From Cocos nucifera (taxonomy: Eukaryota; Streptophyta; Magnoliopsida; Arecales; Arecaceae), in NCBI GenBank assembly GCA_006176705.1, contig QRFJ01004268.1, forward strand, positions 29,050-93,049: a DNA stretch of 64,000 nt. The letters run 5' to 3'. A program made the translations under genes and the position numbers. Under the pieces are notes generated by a model that did not search any database, was not told where the DNA came from, and worked only from the letters and a program-made list of their open reading frames with translations. Below are positions 12,389 through 23,600 of the stretch, piece by piece. Positions within the stretch are counted from its first letter, which is position 1; every line of letters begins with the position of its first letter.

Positions 12389-13455
12389 CCTGCAGCTAGC
12401 AGAAATTTGATTTCTATTTTATACTTAGCACTAGAAGGCTATGTGATTACCTTCTTTAAGGACTATTGTAACATTCTTTATGAAAGAAATAAAATTGTAA
12501 ATGGTTTCCTTATTAACGATCTTCATCAGCTATATATTGATGTATTTGTTCTAACTATCGATCAAAACGTGAATGCCAAACGACCTAGGGATAGTCCAAA
12601 TGACAGATATCTATGGCACCTGAGATTAGGTCATATAGCAGAAGATAGGATCAACAAATTGGAGAAAAATGGGCTATTGAGTCCGTTGACTTTCGAGTCA
12701 TATCCACTTGTGAATCTTGTCTTCAAGATAAAATGACTAAACTTTCTTTTGTAGGATATGGGGAAAGGGCCATAGATCTTCTTGCCCTAGTACATACTAA
12801 TGTGTGTGGCCCATTTGATGTGCCAGCTAGAGGCAATTTTATCTACTTCATTACCTTTACCGATGATCTATCTAGGTATGGGTATGTGTATCTTATGAGA
12901 CACAAGTCTGAAGCTTTTGAAAAGTTCAAAGAATTCAGACATGAAGTAGAAAAATAAACTAGAAAATCCATTAAGGTTCTTCGATCAGATCGAGGAGGTG
13001 AATACCTTAGCCAAAAATTTCTAGACTATCTCAAGAAAAATGGCATAGTCTCTCAATGGACTCCACCAAGAACACCTCAACTCAACAGGGTTTCAGAATG
13101 GAGAAATCGGACTCTATTAGATATGGTCCGATCCATGATGAGCTTCACAGACCTCCCTAATTTTCTTTGGGGACACTCATTGTTAACTTCAATTTATCTA
13201 CTGAATAGGGTTTCCTCTAAAACCATTCCTACCACACCGTATGAGATATGGCATGGTAAGAAACCAAGTCTGAGTCATCTCAGAATTTGGGGTTGTCCGG
13301 CTCATGTCAAAAGACAACAAGCGGACAAGTTAGACTTTAGGTCCTTTAGAGCTCGATTCATAGGATATCCTAAAGAGTCATTAGGATATTATTTCTACAT
13401 TCCAGAAGATCACAATGTGATTGTGAGTCGACATGCCATCTTTCTTGAAAAATAG
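12389..13455 (+). pseudogene. A2 integrase remnant
   Basis: It opens inside the region between protease and integrase (CTGCAGCTAGCAG, equal to 59057 in A3). The GAG-pre-integrase HHCC region (LWHLRLGH, near 12613) is followed by the integrase core (HTNVCGPFDVP, FTDDLSRYGYVYLM, then RSDRGGEY near 12985, then TPYEIWHGKKPSLSHLR near 13240). Frame breaks lie near 12715 (the zinc-finger cysteines read YPLVNLVF, a frameshift), at a TAA at 12955-12957 and at a TAG near 13453. Family knowledge: this domain inserts element cDNA into chromosomal DNA. Confidence 0.85.
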
Positions 13456-15258
13456 TTTATTCAAGATAGCGGCATTGGAAAGCAGATCAAGCTTGATGAG
13501 AAAGTCTCACAAGAGCAACGAGCTAAGGACCAATGGAACCAAATCAGGTTGAGCCTAATAAGAACACTACCTCCTCCACCTCGTAGATCGGAAAGAGTTT
13601 TTCCATCCCCCTGAAAGGTACTTAGGTACTATTTCAGAGGAAGTAGAGAAAATGTTCCTCGTAGGTAATGGATGTTCATGGTGATGATCCCAAAACCTAT
13701 AATGAGCGATATCAGATATCGACTCCGAGAAATGGTTAGAGGCAATGAAGTCAGAAATTGACTCGATGCACTCAAACCAAGTCTGGACCTTGGTAGATCC
13801 ACCAGAAGGTATAGTACCTATTGGGTGTAAATGGATCTTCAAGAGAAAGATTGGTGCAGATGGAAATGTGGAGACATTCAAGGCTAGACTAGTGGCAAAA
13901 GGTTATAGTCAATGCGAAGGCATTGACTATCAGGATACCTTTTTCCTCAGTGGCTATGCTAAAATCCATCCGCACATTGCTTGCCGTTGCAGCCTATTTC
14001 GATTATGAAATATGGCAAATGGATGTGAAAATGGCATTCTTAAATGGATATCTTGAGGAAGATATCTATATGGAACAGCCGCTAGGTTTCACATCCAGTG
14101 ATACTGATCACAAGATTTGCAAGCTGCAAAGGTCCATATATGGACTTAAGCAAGCATCTCGGAGCTGGAACACTCGTTTCAATGATGTGATCAAAATGTT
14201 TGGTTTCATCAAAAATGAAGAAAAATCATGTGTCTTCAAAAAGGTCAGTGGGAGCGCTGTTGTCTTCCTCGTATTGTACGTGGATGACATCCTCCTTATT
14301 GGGAATGATATTCCCATGTTGACCATAGTTAAAATATGGTTATCTAAAGAATTCTCCATGAAAGACCTAGGAGAAGCATCCTTTATTCTAGGAAATTAAG
14401 GTCTATAGAGATAGACCGAATAGGATGCTAGGACTTTCACAGAAGATGTACATAGAGGAAGTGCTAAAGAGGTTTAGCATGGAAAACTCTAAGAGGGGTT
14501 TGGTATCCTTCAGACATGGTATTCATCTTTCCAAGAAGATGTGCCCTAGCACACCTGAGGAAATAGAACGCATGAGCAAGATCCCTTATGCTTCTGCAAT
14601 AGGGAGCCTCATGTATGCCATGCTATGTACACGACCTGATATAGCCCATGCTGTGAGTGTCACAAGCAGATATCAGTCAAATCCAGGTGAAGAACACTGG
14701 ACTTCTGTGAAATGTATCCTTAAGTACTTAAGAAGAACTAAGGATATGATGTTGGTCTTTGGTAATGGAGAACTCCAAGTCCAGGGATACACAGACTCGG
14801 ATTTCATGTCCGATGTAGATGATCGAAAGTCGACATCTGGGAGTCTATTTGTGTGCAATGGTGGTGCTGTCAGTTGGAAGAGTTCCAAGCAAACCATGAT
14901 AGCAGATTCCACCATGGAAGCAGAATATATCGCTGCATTAGAGGCTATGAAGGAAGCATTCTGGCATAAGAAGTTTGTTGCAGAAATCGGAATAATGCCA
15001 TCAGATGCCATTCCTCTGTACTGCGACAACAATGGTGCCATAGCTCTTGCTAAGGAGCTGAGGTCTCACCAAAAATCCAAGCACATTGAACGGCGATACC
15101 ACCTCATCCACGATTACCTCGAGAAGGGTTACATCGAAGTCAAGAGAGTCGACTCCATGGACAATGTGGCAGACCCACTTACAAAGCCATTGGGCCAGCA
15201 GAAGATCGAAGGCCACCTTGAGAAGATGGGACTTAGACTTGTAGCCAATTGTCTTTAG
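13456..15258 (+). pseudogene. A2 reverse transcriptase-RNase H remnant
   Basis: The linker is at 13456-13740. The RT runs from about 13745 (WTLVDPPEG, GCKWIFKRK, RLVAKGYSQ) through KMAFLNGYLEEDIYMEQP near 14030 to LYVDDILLIGND, with YVDD at 14277-14288. A frameshift at about 14396 (one extra A in GGAAATTAAGG compared with A3) separates it from a long open segment, 14425-15258. That segment holds the end of RT and a nearly intact RNase H: GYTDSDFMSDVDDRKSTSG, then a catalytic-type MEAEYIA, and HIERRYHLI. It ends LRLVANCL-stop, matching A1 and A3. This is the best-preserved RNase H in the window. Confidence 0.88.
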
Positions 15259-15272
15259 GATAAGTGAAAGAT
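15259..15272 (+). other. Polypurine tract of A2
   Basis: GATAAGTGAAAGAT precedes the LTR start TGTTAG at 15273. It is a mutated form of the GACAAGTGGGAGAT tract in A3. Confidence 0.65.
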
Positions 15273-16604
15273 TGTTAGATATATGTGCCCTAGAAGCTAG
15301 AATTGGCTAACACTTGTAATACACTTCTAGGGGCAAAATTATAATTTTGACTAAAATCAATAAAATAGATTATTTTCTATCACATATGTATATTTAGTGT
15401 TTGTGATACATCCTTTGAGTTAAAGGTAATGATAATTCATATTTTCAAGAGTTGAAAATTTAAGACATGAATAATTATTATTAACTCATAAAATGCTTCC
15501 GACCATAGGATCATCACGAGTATGGTGATTGATCCAAAAGGTTGGTGTACAATCGCTTCATTTTAGTAGATGAGTTTTGAGTCTATGGTGTGGAGACACC
15601 GGAGCAAGAGTACAGGTACTCATTAGAGAATGAGGGCACTGAGGGTGACCACCTCAAGTAGTCATTAGGAAGTCTACCTTCTCGTCAATGACTGATTCGA
15701 TGCTGTAGTGGTGTGTCTGGTTCTTTGACCTGAGGTGCATCGGTAGTTCACCTTGAGGGTGTTATAGTTTGACTACACCATAACTCAATCTCTTAGCTAT
15801 TCGGAACCTTGAGGTGTACGTTAGCTATAGCATATTCATTGTTAGAACTGGATTGCATCAAGATGGAATCTATCTACCTCGGTGATAGAGGAGCGCCCTA
15901 TGATGATCATGAGAATCAAGTCCAGAAGCCCATGGCCAAGGCAGAGTGAAATAATAGAAAGAGTTTCTATTTAGGTTTTCACATTGGACTTGAATCGAAT
16001 GATTACATCATATGATAGAAACTAGGGTTTGACAAGTTCACCTTAACCCTAATCTGATTGAGGCTCAAGATAGAAGAACTTAATCACACAGGTAGCTACA
16101 CCAAGAGGTTCGCATTCAGCTCTGATGGGTTGCCACTATATACTGCTAGGTGTCACTGGTGGATTTTGGGAGCAATTAGAATGATTTAGATGATTGATCA
16201 TTCTAGCTGTTCGAATCAAAAAAGTTCTGATCCATCGAAAGGAGTTTCGATGATGTCAATGATAGAGATCATGACATATCCCATTACCATATAGAACTGA
16301 ACCTAACTGGGTCACACAAACAAGGGTTTGAATCTGGTGATCATCAATTGAACTGATTCAGTTCAATTGATCTGAATGAGATTCAATTAGGTTCATGAAA
16401 ATTGTGCTAGCACTCAATTGAACCTGACGTTCTTCTTTTACTATCATAAATAGTTGTCCTGACTGAGCCAAATGAGTTTGTGCTCGATCAGAGGCCTTCA
16501 CTTGGTCTGACTGGAGCCTGTCCAGATCAAAAAAAGGGTTGTCTTATTTTGTAAGACAATACCTACCATTTTTGCTCACCTACCATTTTTCGTCCTTTGA
16601 TTTT

Positions 16605-16656
16605 GGTCAAAAGTTGATCTTTGATTGGTCAAATATTGACCATTGATACTTTGACT
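16605..16656 (+). promoter_or_regulatory. W-box cluster in A2 LTR U3
   Basis: Four TTGACC/TTGACT motifs (counting both strands) occur at 16605-16610, 16627-16632, 16636-16641 and 16651-16656. W-boxes are the known binding sites of plant WRKY factors. The cluster is about 250-300 bp upstream of the TATA box, which fits a U3 enhancer. Binding itself is inferred. Confidence 0.5.
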
Positions 16657-16905
16657 TCTGTCTATGTGTCACATACCTATTGGAGAACTGGTGGGGGCTT
16701 GTCCCCCTGCCAGAAGGAGATGGACAGGGACTCCATCTCCTTTTTGGATTTCGATTAGACTCCTCCTAAGAACCAATTTTGACTGGTCTTAGGCGCCATC
16801 TAAGGATGAATCCAAGGGACTCTATTTCCACCAATCAGATTTAGATCTGATTTCACAAAGAGTTGTGATTGGTTGGGATGAAGAAGAGTTGGATCACGCA
16901 TAGTC

Positions 16906-16915
16906 TATAAATAAG
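16906..16915 (+). promoter_or_regulatory. TATA box of A2 3' LTR
   Basis: TATAAATAAG sits in the conserved context GTCTATAAATAAGACCC. The same phrase is found at 47137, 57620 and 63426, and reversed near 31540. It would mark the U3 promoter, with transcription starting about 30 bp downstream. Confidence 0.65.
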
Positions 16916-17488
16916 ACCCTGCACCCAACTCAAAAATAATAATGAGAGAATAATTTCCACACCCCAAGGCAGCCTCTCTCCTCCTCCTCCATGCCAAATT
17001 CATCTTCTCCCTCTCCTCTCCATGCCCAAAGTAGTTTGGGATCTAAGTTGGTGCAATTTAGATGAGAGAAATGCAACGAAAAGCTAGAAGGCTGCGTTGC
17101 TGCAAAGGACAACTGCTGATCTTCGAAAGTTATTTTGAAGATCCACCAAATCAGATTCAGATCTAATTTTTGGAGACGTGATAGAGAAGAAGAGGATCTC
17201 CAAATCCAGCCTAAGTGGATACCAATAGAGGCCAGGCACTTGCATGGCTAGATCCAGAACCTTCCGCTGCTTACAAGATCATCAAAAGGGTAATAGGATC
17301 ACCCTACATCAAGGTAAATTAAATTTGATTTAATTTATTTAGATTTTATTTTTATTATTAGAATAATAAGAATCAGATTTGAAACATCTCAGATTTGATT
17401 TGGATCAAAGAAAAAAATTTTTGAAATATAGTTCTTGATCCGATCAGATCTGAACGAACCTAGTCCGAAAAATCAGGATTTTTCTTCA

Positions 17489-17872
17489 TGAGGCCCCGTT
17501 CCTCATCCGAGCATTGAAAATAGCATAACTTATTTTGTGCCTTTCAACATCATCAGGCATGCCAAAGGAATCGTTCAACATTTGAAGCATCTCCTATGGC
17601 TGGTCGTTTTCAAACCTATGGTTGAACTTGTCATTCATTGTCGCCAGCACTATACATCAAACGATGGTACAGTCATTGAGCCACTTCTGATAAGTGTCTC
17701 GGATTGCTCCTCTAGCATTTGGAGTTGGCTCCTTAGGTGCAGGATCCATTACAACATAAAGGATCCGCCCATGCTCTAGGGCAATTTTCAACTTACAATA
17801 TCAGCTATCGTAGTTGGGTCTCATTAATTTGTCATTATCTAACAATGATCGGAGCAACAGGTTAGTGGCCAT
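17489..17872 (-). pseudogene. B2 gag N-terminal fragment
   Basis: The ATG is at 17872 on the minus strand and gives MATNLLLRSLLDN, matching the gag start of B1 at 54122. Conserved phrases shared with B1 and A3 gag include KWLNDCTI-like and SDEFQ-type segments and the stretch that corresponds to plus-strand GGCATGCCAAAGGAATCGTTCAACA. It breaks off at the A2 junction. The ATG is preceded by TTATTATGCAG then AA, a splice-acceptor-like context. Confidence 0.75.
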
Positions 17873-17931
17873 TTCTGCATAATAAGGAAAACCAAACCTA
17901 ATTAATATATGAATCAATTATCCTAAAGACT

Positions 17932-18345
17932 CACTACTACAAAAAAGGGCTATGGGAGCAGTTCATAACCGCTACCGTAGCCCAAAAAATTGCTACCATA
18001 GGCTATGGCAGTGGTTACTTAACCGCTGCTATTGAAGCCGTCGTCGTAGCTCTATGGCAGCGGTTGTTGTAGCGATTATTTGAACTACTACCATAAATAG
18101 CCTATTGCAGTGGTTTATAAACCGCTGCAATAGATCGACCTATAGCAGTAGTTATGTAACCACTGCTATAGGTTATCTATGGCAGCGATTATATAACCGC
18201 TGCCATAGGTAACCTATAGCAACAGTTTCTTAATCACTGCCATAGGTCTAATGCAGCGATTTGCACTATTTGCACCAGAAGCCTATGGCAGCGATTGGCA
18301 CGGATATGGCAGCGGTTATAAAATCACTACCATAGATCTTGAATA
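17932..18345. repeat. Left TIR and subterminal repeat array of CACTA element
   Basis: After the TIR come many direct and inverted copies of a motif close to ATGGCAGCGGTT and AACCGCTGCCAT, often as short back-to-back hairpins (for example near 18178-18210). In the CACTA family such arrays are the binding sites of the accessory TNP1-type protein. Confidence 0.85.
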
Positions 18346-18499
18346 ATTAAAAAAATTAAAATTTTTATTTTTTTATATATTTTATCAGATAAATATAGAT
18401 ATATAACATCAGAAAATATAATAAACATAAAAATTATTTTGAAATGCTAAAATTTTATTATCGAATAAAATTTATTATAATATTTTTTTAAAAAAATAA

Positions 18500-20231
18500 A
18501 ATACATCAAAAGTCTCCTAAATCTACATCATCGTCATCATCATCGAGAGCCAAAGTCAGAGTCGAAGCTAGAGCTAGAGCTAGAATGTGGGCCAACATAT
18601 CCTCGAAGCTCATGACTCTAAAATGCATGCTGAGCATCGACATCATATCTCTCACGATGCCCTCAGATGAGATGCACGCTCCTCAGCCCGATCTACCCGC
18701 ATCGCAGCATGATCTGCCCGTGCCAATGCCTCCTTAAGCTCCTTCTGACTGATGATACTAAAAGTCTGTGAGGAGATGCTCACCTCGAACTAGCAGCTCA
18801 TCGGTGTATGTTCGGGCCTGCATCGGATCCTCCCAGTATGCTCAGGCCCAAGACCTAAGACAGATGGTCATGGGGCCCAGAGATATCCGGGCCCTCGCTC
18901 GTGAGTGCATCTAACTGATCCTATAATTATAAATTGAAATAAAATTTTATAAGAAATACTATAATACTAATTATATATACTAATATACTTAATACTTACA
19001 AAAATATGTCTGATCGTGGCGTTCATCGACCTACCCGTCTTGTCTGTACGACTGGATTGAAAGATCTCACTGCGATTGGGCATCACTCCATCTCTCATTA
19101 GCTATAACAAAGAATAAATTTATCAAAAAGATGATAAAAAAATATGAATTTAATTTATCTAGTAAGATTTAGAATTAATTACCTCTCTATGCACACGACT
19201 GGCCATAGACTCGCATTCTAGAGTGTGTGTATACTTCTGGGCTGCACGGTTCTTTCAGTTCTGATGGAAGATAGCCTAATAAGTATTTAAATAAATAATA
19301 AATATTTAAATAAAACTTTAAACATATTAAAAAATTCAAAAGTTAGGAATTTTATCTTGAACTCCTGCCTCCTCCAGTGTCTAACCATCCTCTCCACTAA
19401 CTCAGAGGACGGTTCTATATCCAGAAAACAAGCTCTTCCGGAGTATCTCATCGGTGCTCGAGCCATCCTCTATGGAGCATGACCTTGTAACCTTGGTATA
19501 ACTCCCCAATCTTCTTCAGTCGGGCATCTCGAGCCCTCTCGTGATCAGGGAAGTCGTACCTCCTCTGTACAAAGTTATCAAAAATCAGTTACAAAATTAT
19601 TCTAATCAAACATATATAGTATAAATGTATAAAATGCATAAATATAACTAAAATGTGCATACTTACTCATATGTCCTCCCATACCTAGTCCCTGACGGTA
19701 GTATCCATCAAACGCCATTCTCTGGGCTCTATGGAAATGATGTTCGACCGCCTCACAAGCACTCCAAAAAAGGAATGCATCTCCCGCATGATCTTCCCTA
19801 CTGGCCTCCTCTCCGCATCGTAATAGACCATCACCTGATGCTAGCGGTTCTACACATATGCCATACATGTGGGACCATGAAATGTCCAATTGGATGATGC
19901 ACCTATAATGCAAATATGTTATGCAAATATATAAGTATACAAATACTATATAAAAAATAAAGTTATGCTAATATAATGAAAACGTACACTCAAATGCCTG
20001 CGTAGTAGCATGTATCTCAAATATGGGCAATGGTAGAGGCTCAGCTGCCAGTGGAGTAGATACCGTCGGTGGAGTAGATATCGTCGGTGGAGTAGATGCC
20101 GATGGTGGAGGTCTTTGAGCAACCAATGCTGAGGTGGACGGCGTATGCTCTGACCGCTCCTCGGATGCTGAACTATGTGTAACCTGCCAAGGGGTAGGGA
20201 TGAAAGCTAGATGACATTTCGGTGCCATCAT
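18500..20231 (-). pseudogene. CACTA-encoded Transposase_24 (Ptta/En/Spm, TNP1-like) gene, degenerate
   Basis: The minus-strand start is at 20231 (MMAPKCHLAFIP) and the first exon is rich in Ser, Thr and Pro. Likely exons follow at about 19671-19902 (SSNWTFHGPT, ERRPVGKIMREM, IEPREWRLMDTTVRDW), 19355-19567 (RYDFPDHERARDARLKKIG, GYKVMLHRGWLEH), about 19190-19262 (NRAAQKYTHTLECESM), about 19003-19100 (NRSEIFQSSRTDKTGRS) and below 18910 (KELKEALARADHAAMR). This motif order is that of the plant Transposase_24 family, which binds CACTA subterminal repeats. Boundaries have GT/AG signals, for example TTTGTACAG before 19567. At least three in-frame TAG codons in exon 2 and more in exon 3 and the last exon show decay. 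Exon limits are my estimates. Confidence 0.75.
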
Positions 20232-20239
20232 GACCTATA

Positions 20240-21690
20240 ACATTAATTAACATTAATCAATATAAAATATTGAATAATAATATTAGTATAGCATCAATAA
20301 ATAGTCTCTAATATGTATACTAATCAATTGACGGGTCTATCATTATGCAATGCAATAAATAAAAGCAACAAGATATAAACATCCAAAAATGTTATTCGCA
20401 ATAAAATTCTAACATAAATTTATATTCATAAATTAATTAAGGATGAGCACAGTCATAAATTAATCTCTTGCAGCGAACTTGGTGTCTTAATCTAGAAAAT
20501 CTGAAAGAAGAACAAAGTAGATGATGGGGTGGCACCAATAAAGGGTTAAAGTTGGAACCTTAGAGAGAATATCAAATTCTATTGCTCAGAAGGCTCGATG
20601 CGCGGACTGCTAATGCATCTTTGAGACAGTCGGCTTCCATGCCTGAGACATTCTGGCTTGGGTTCCTCCCCAGTCGAACTCGATCAATTGGCCGAGCCAG
20701 CTCGGCTGCTATCCAGCTTAATTTCGATTGTATGCCATCTTCCTCGAGGGTTCACTCCCTCTCTCGAACATCTTTGCATCACCGACGACGATGGCGAGGC
20801 CGAACCTCTTCCCTCCAAGCTTTTTCATCTTTCGTCTCACACCTCATCGATGAGGCCGAAGCCCATCCCTCCCGCTCCTTACTCTCTTGAACTCCCTCGA
20901 TCTCCCTCAACCGCAAGACCGACCCCATCCGCTCCGGCCCAGATTGGATGGTGGGAGACCGGACCCCACTCACTCCCAATGATGGCGGTGGAGGGTTTGA
21001 TCCCTCCTTCTCTCTTCCCTCTCCTCGATCTTCCTACAACCGATGTGGCCTGGCGAGGACATCAGAGCGTACCTCGCTCCCTCCCTGCCCTTCCTCCCAC
21101 TCCCTACCCACTCTCCCAGAATCTCCCTTTATGGTCCTTGGCGGTGCCGCAGCCTACCAAGCGGGCCCTCCTCTCTTAATTGTCGATACTCCCTCTCAGT
21201 CCTCTGCATTTCTTATTTTGGACCCTGAAATTGGGTTCGATCTTTCGGCGATCATTACGGTCCGGGTCTGATTACTTTAAGTTTATAGATCCATCCGGAT
21301 AATTCGGGTCAGATCCAGTACCCAGTAATTAAAATTGGATCCGAATCTGAATATCCAGATTTCGATCTAAAAAACTATTGGCATGCAGATATTATAAATA
21401 TTCCATAAACATGAAATATGTTAATAATATTTATTGATAATGATTCCTATAAATTTTATTATTTATATTATACTATGATTATATAATATTAATACTTACT
21501 ATAAAATTAATAAAATTAAATTAATTACCTATTTTGGCTATTATTGAGATGCTGGGTTCGTCATCTCGAAAGCTCCGAGATCGTCCGGCTATGATGCTAG
21601 AAGAGGATGATGGCACTAAAGATAACCTACGAAAATAAAAGCAAGATAGTGAGATAGTGAAGTGAAGAGAAAGAGGAAAGAGAAAGAGCA
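20240..21690. other. Upstream region of the CACTA gene, with a GC-rich block
   Basis: The AT-rich stretch 20240-20570 is followed by a CpG-rich block at about 20580-21280 with overlapping small frames in several phases, then AT-rich sequence again. I recognise no domain in any frame. The block could be a promoter and 5' UTR of the minus-strand gene or a captured piece of host DNA. The base composition differs sharply from both neighbours. Confidence 0.4.
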
Positions 21691-21699
21691 GGGTCGACC

Positions 21700-22345
21700 C
21701 GGTGGATGGAGGGCCAGGGGGAAGGGAGCATAATGATAAGGAGGTCCAGGAGGCATAGTGATGGGAGGGTCAACGACCGGGAGGGGGAGTGGGGGGGTGG
21801 GGAGGGACGGATGGGGGTGGCAAGGAGGGGCGGTCCGGGGATGGGGGAATGAGGGGTGGCCGGGGGGGTCGGCTCCCCGGTGGGGTGTGGCGGGGAGGGG
21901 CGGTCGGAGATGGGGGCAGCGGGGGGGCAAGGGGGCGAGGGACGACCGGTTGGCAGGGTATGGGGGGAAGTGAGGGCGAATCGGGGGGGAGCGTTCGGGA
22001 CAGGTGATTGGGGGGTCGGATGGGGGGCGTGGCGGGGAGGAGCGACCGAGGATGGAGAGGGGAAGGAGGGGCGGTCACGGACGGTAAGGATGGGGGGTAA
22101 GGGGCCCAGGGTGGGGACGTTGGCGGGGAGGGGCGGCACGAGGGAGAGGTGGTGGGACTGAGGGGGGAATGTAAGCGATGGAAAGGGAGGGATGGCCCGA
22201 AAGATGGGGAGGGAAGGAGGGCGGCGGATGGGGGTGGAAGGAGGGACGGCGGGGGGACGGTGGGAGGTAGGGGGCTGGGGGGGTGGCGGGGAGGGTCGGT
22301 CGGAAGATGGGGCGGCGGATAAATTTCAGGCAGGGAGAAGGAGGG
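21700..22345. repeat. G-rich tract (plus strand) inside the CACTA element
   Basis: About 0.65 kb is dominated by runs of three to seven G with phrases such as GGCGGGGAGGGGCGG recurring irregularly. The minus strand reads as Pro-rich frames in all phases, a composition effect and not a gene. It has strong potential for G-quadruplexes on the plus strand. It lies about 1.5-2.1 kb upstream of the TNP1-like start. Confidence 0.7.
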
Positions 22346-22399
22346 GGAGAGATAGAGAGAAGAGATCGAGCATGCATGGAAGGAAGCAAAAAAAATTTA

Positions 22400-22545
22400 C
22401 AAAATTTTTAATCTAACTATGTAAGCAGTTATCGAAACGCTGCCATAGATCTACGGCATCCGTTTAAACAGTTATCGCGCAAAATCGCTGTTGAGATCAT
22501 ACCAGCGTTTTTTGATAACCGCTGCCTCGTGGTTGACAAAATAAT
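22400..22545. repeat. Internal copies of the CACTA subterminal motif
   Basis: AGCAGTTATCGAAACGCTGCCATAG and similar units (such as GATAACCGCTGCC near 22520) match the subterminal array although they are 1.4 kb from the right end. They may mark the old end of a smaller CACTA element, or rearrangement of the terminus. Confidence 0.55.
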
Positions 22546-22559
22546 TTTACTTAATTTTT

Positions 22560-23600
22560 TATTTTATTCTAAATATATATAGATTTTAAAATTCGTAATG
22601 CCCACTCTTCATTCGTTTAATTATCTAAATATTATCATAGTACGTCGCAAAGGTCGCCTCGAATCTGATGGGCCCTAATTCAATCGATTTAGAGAAATTT
22701 GATTTCGATGATCACGGAACTGTGATGTAATGATCTAAGTAGATGGAGACCCTCCCGATGGATTTAAAAACCTACAACTGATTATCTCCGATGATGTTTG
22801 TGCATACTAAAAAAGTTTTAAAAAATCATATCAGATATCATTATCATATTCAAATTTAGTTACGAAATAATTTTGGTCATTAAATTTAGAAAACAAATGC
22901 GATCGAGCGATTGAAACAAGCATCGTTATGGATATATTTTTTAGTTAAATGATCTTTTTTTATAATTTTAAATATTTTAATAATGGCGATGATAGTAACA
23001 AATTCAAATTATTTTTCAATATAAAACTAATTCATAATTAGAGCAAATAATTGTAAAAAGCACGAGCAAGAACAAACCGAATAGAATTCCAGAATGGTTT
23101 CAGGAGACATATAATTTTAGATTCATCTCTTCTATCCTTCAGTAGTTGCAATTTTATATACGCCATAATCAAAATAGATGATAAAAAGTAGCAATATTAT
23201 TTATAAAAAAATATATCCTCATAAATCAGACACCAATTTGGGTCCTTTGATCACTGTTCATTTATCATTTAAACGGCTGAAACTAAACTAATACTGAAAT
23301 ATGACCATAGATAATGATATCCGATTGAAGTAAAAATTTGATAGTATGGCTATAAACATCATCGAACGATCATATCATGGCAGATTTTTGGATCCATCGG
23401 AGGTCTCCATCTATCAGATTCAATCGATCGTCGTTCGTGGTTGTTGAAATCGAATTTGTTCGATCAATGAAGCTAGGGCCATCGAAATCGAGGTGATCAT
23501 CCTTATGTGATGACCAACTCTAATGATAATTATTTGATTAAATACGGTAAAAAATGGACATTAATTTAACAATTATATAATATTTTTTTAAAAAAAAAAT
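22560..23600. repeat. Imperfect foldback (inverted repeat arms of ~300 bp)
   Basis: The left arm at about 22560-22880 and the right arm at about 23300-23600 are reverse complements with moderate divergence. Matching phrases are TAGATGGAGACC at 22740 against GGTCTCCATCTA at 23402, GATGATGTTTG near 22792 against CATCATCGAAC near 23357, and GGGCCCTAATTCAATCGAT near 22670 against ATCAATGAAGCTAGGGCC near 23465. A spacer of about 420 bp separates them. No coding sequence is seen. Confidence 0.6.

Larger units (their letters stand above)
12389..17488 (+). mobile_element. A2: 3' half of a Ty1/copia retrotransposon
   Basis: The element consists of integrase, RT and RNase H remnants, a polypurine tract and a full 3' LTR (15273-17488). 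The 5' LTR, primer site, leader, gag and protease are missing. They are replaced at 12389 by a reversed LTR. On the right it is inserted into the gag of B2, whose sequence starts at 17489 (TGAGGCCCC). Confidence 0.85.
15273..17488 (+). repeat. Family A 3' LTR of A2 (2,216 bp)
   Basis: The LTR runs from TGTTAGATATATG to TTTTTCTTCA. Landmarks are a 12-bp inverted repeat at 16343-16371, W-boxes at 16605-16656, a TATA box at 16906-16915, a CT-rich region after the TATA box, the GAGGCCAGGCAC block near 17230 and AAG-GTAAATT near 17312. It is a useful reference for the other copies because it has both ends. Confidence 0.88.

Noticed and set aside
20582..21271. Plus-strand frames of about 100-170 residues in the GC-rich block
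   Set aside because: Frames overlap in different phases, with no recognisable domain or splice structure. They are treated as a composition effect or an unrecognised capture.
21616..22416. Several overlapping Pro-rich or Gly-rich open frames on both strands
   Set aside because: They come from the G-rich tract, which lacks stop codons in every phase. The overlap of frames on both strands and the absence of any domain argue against genes.
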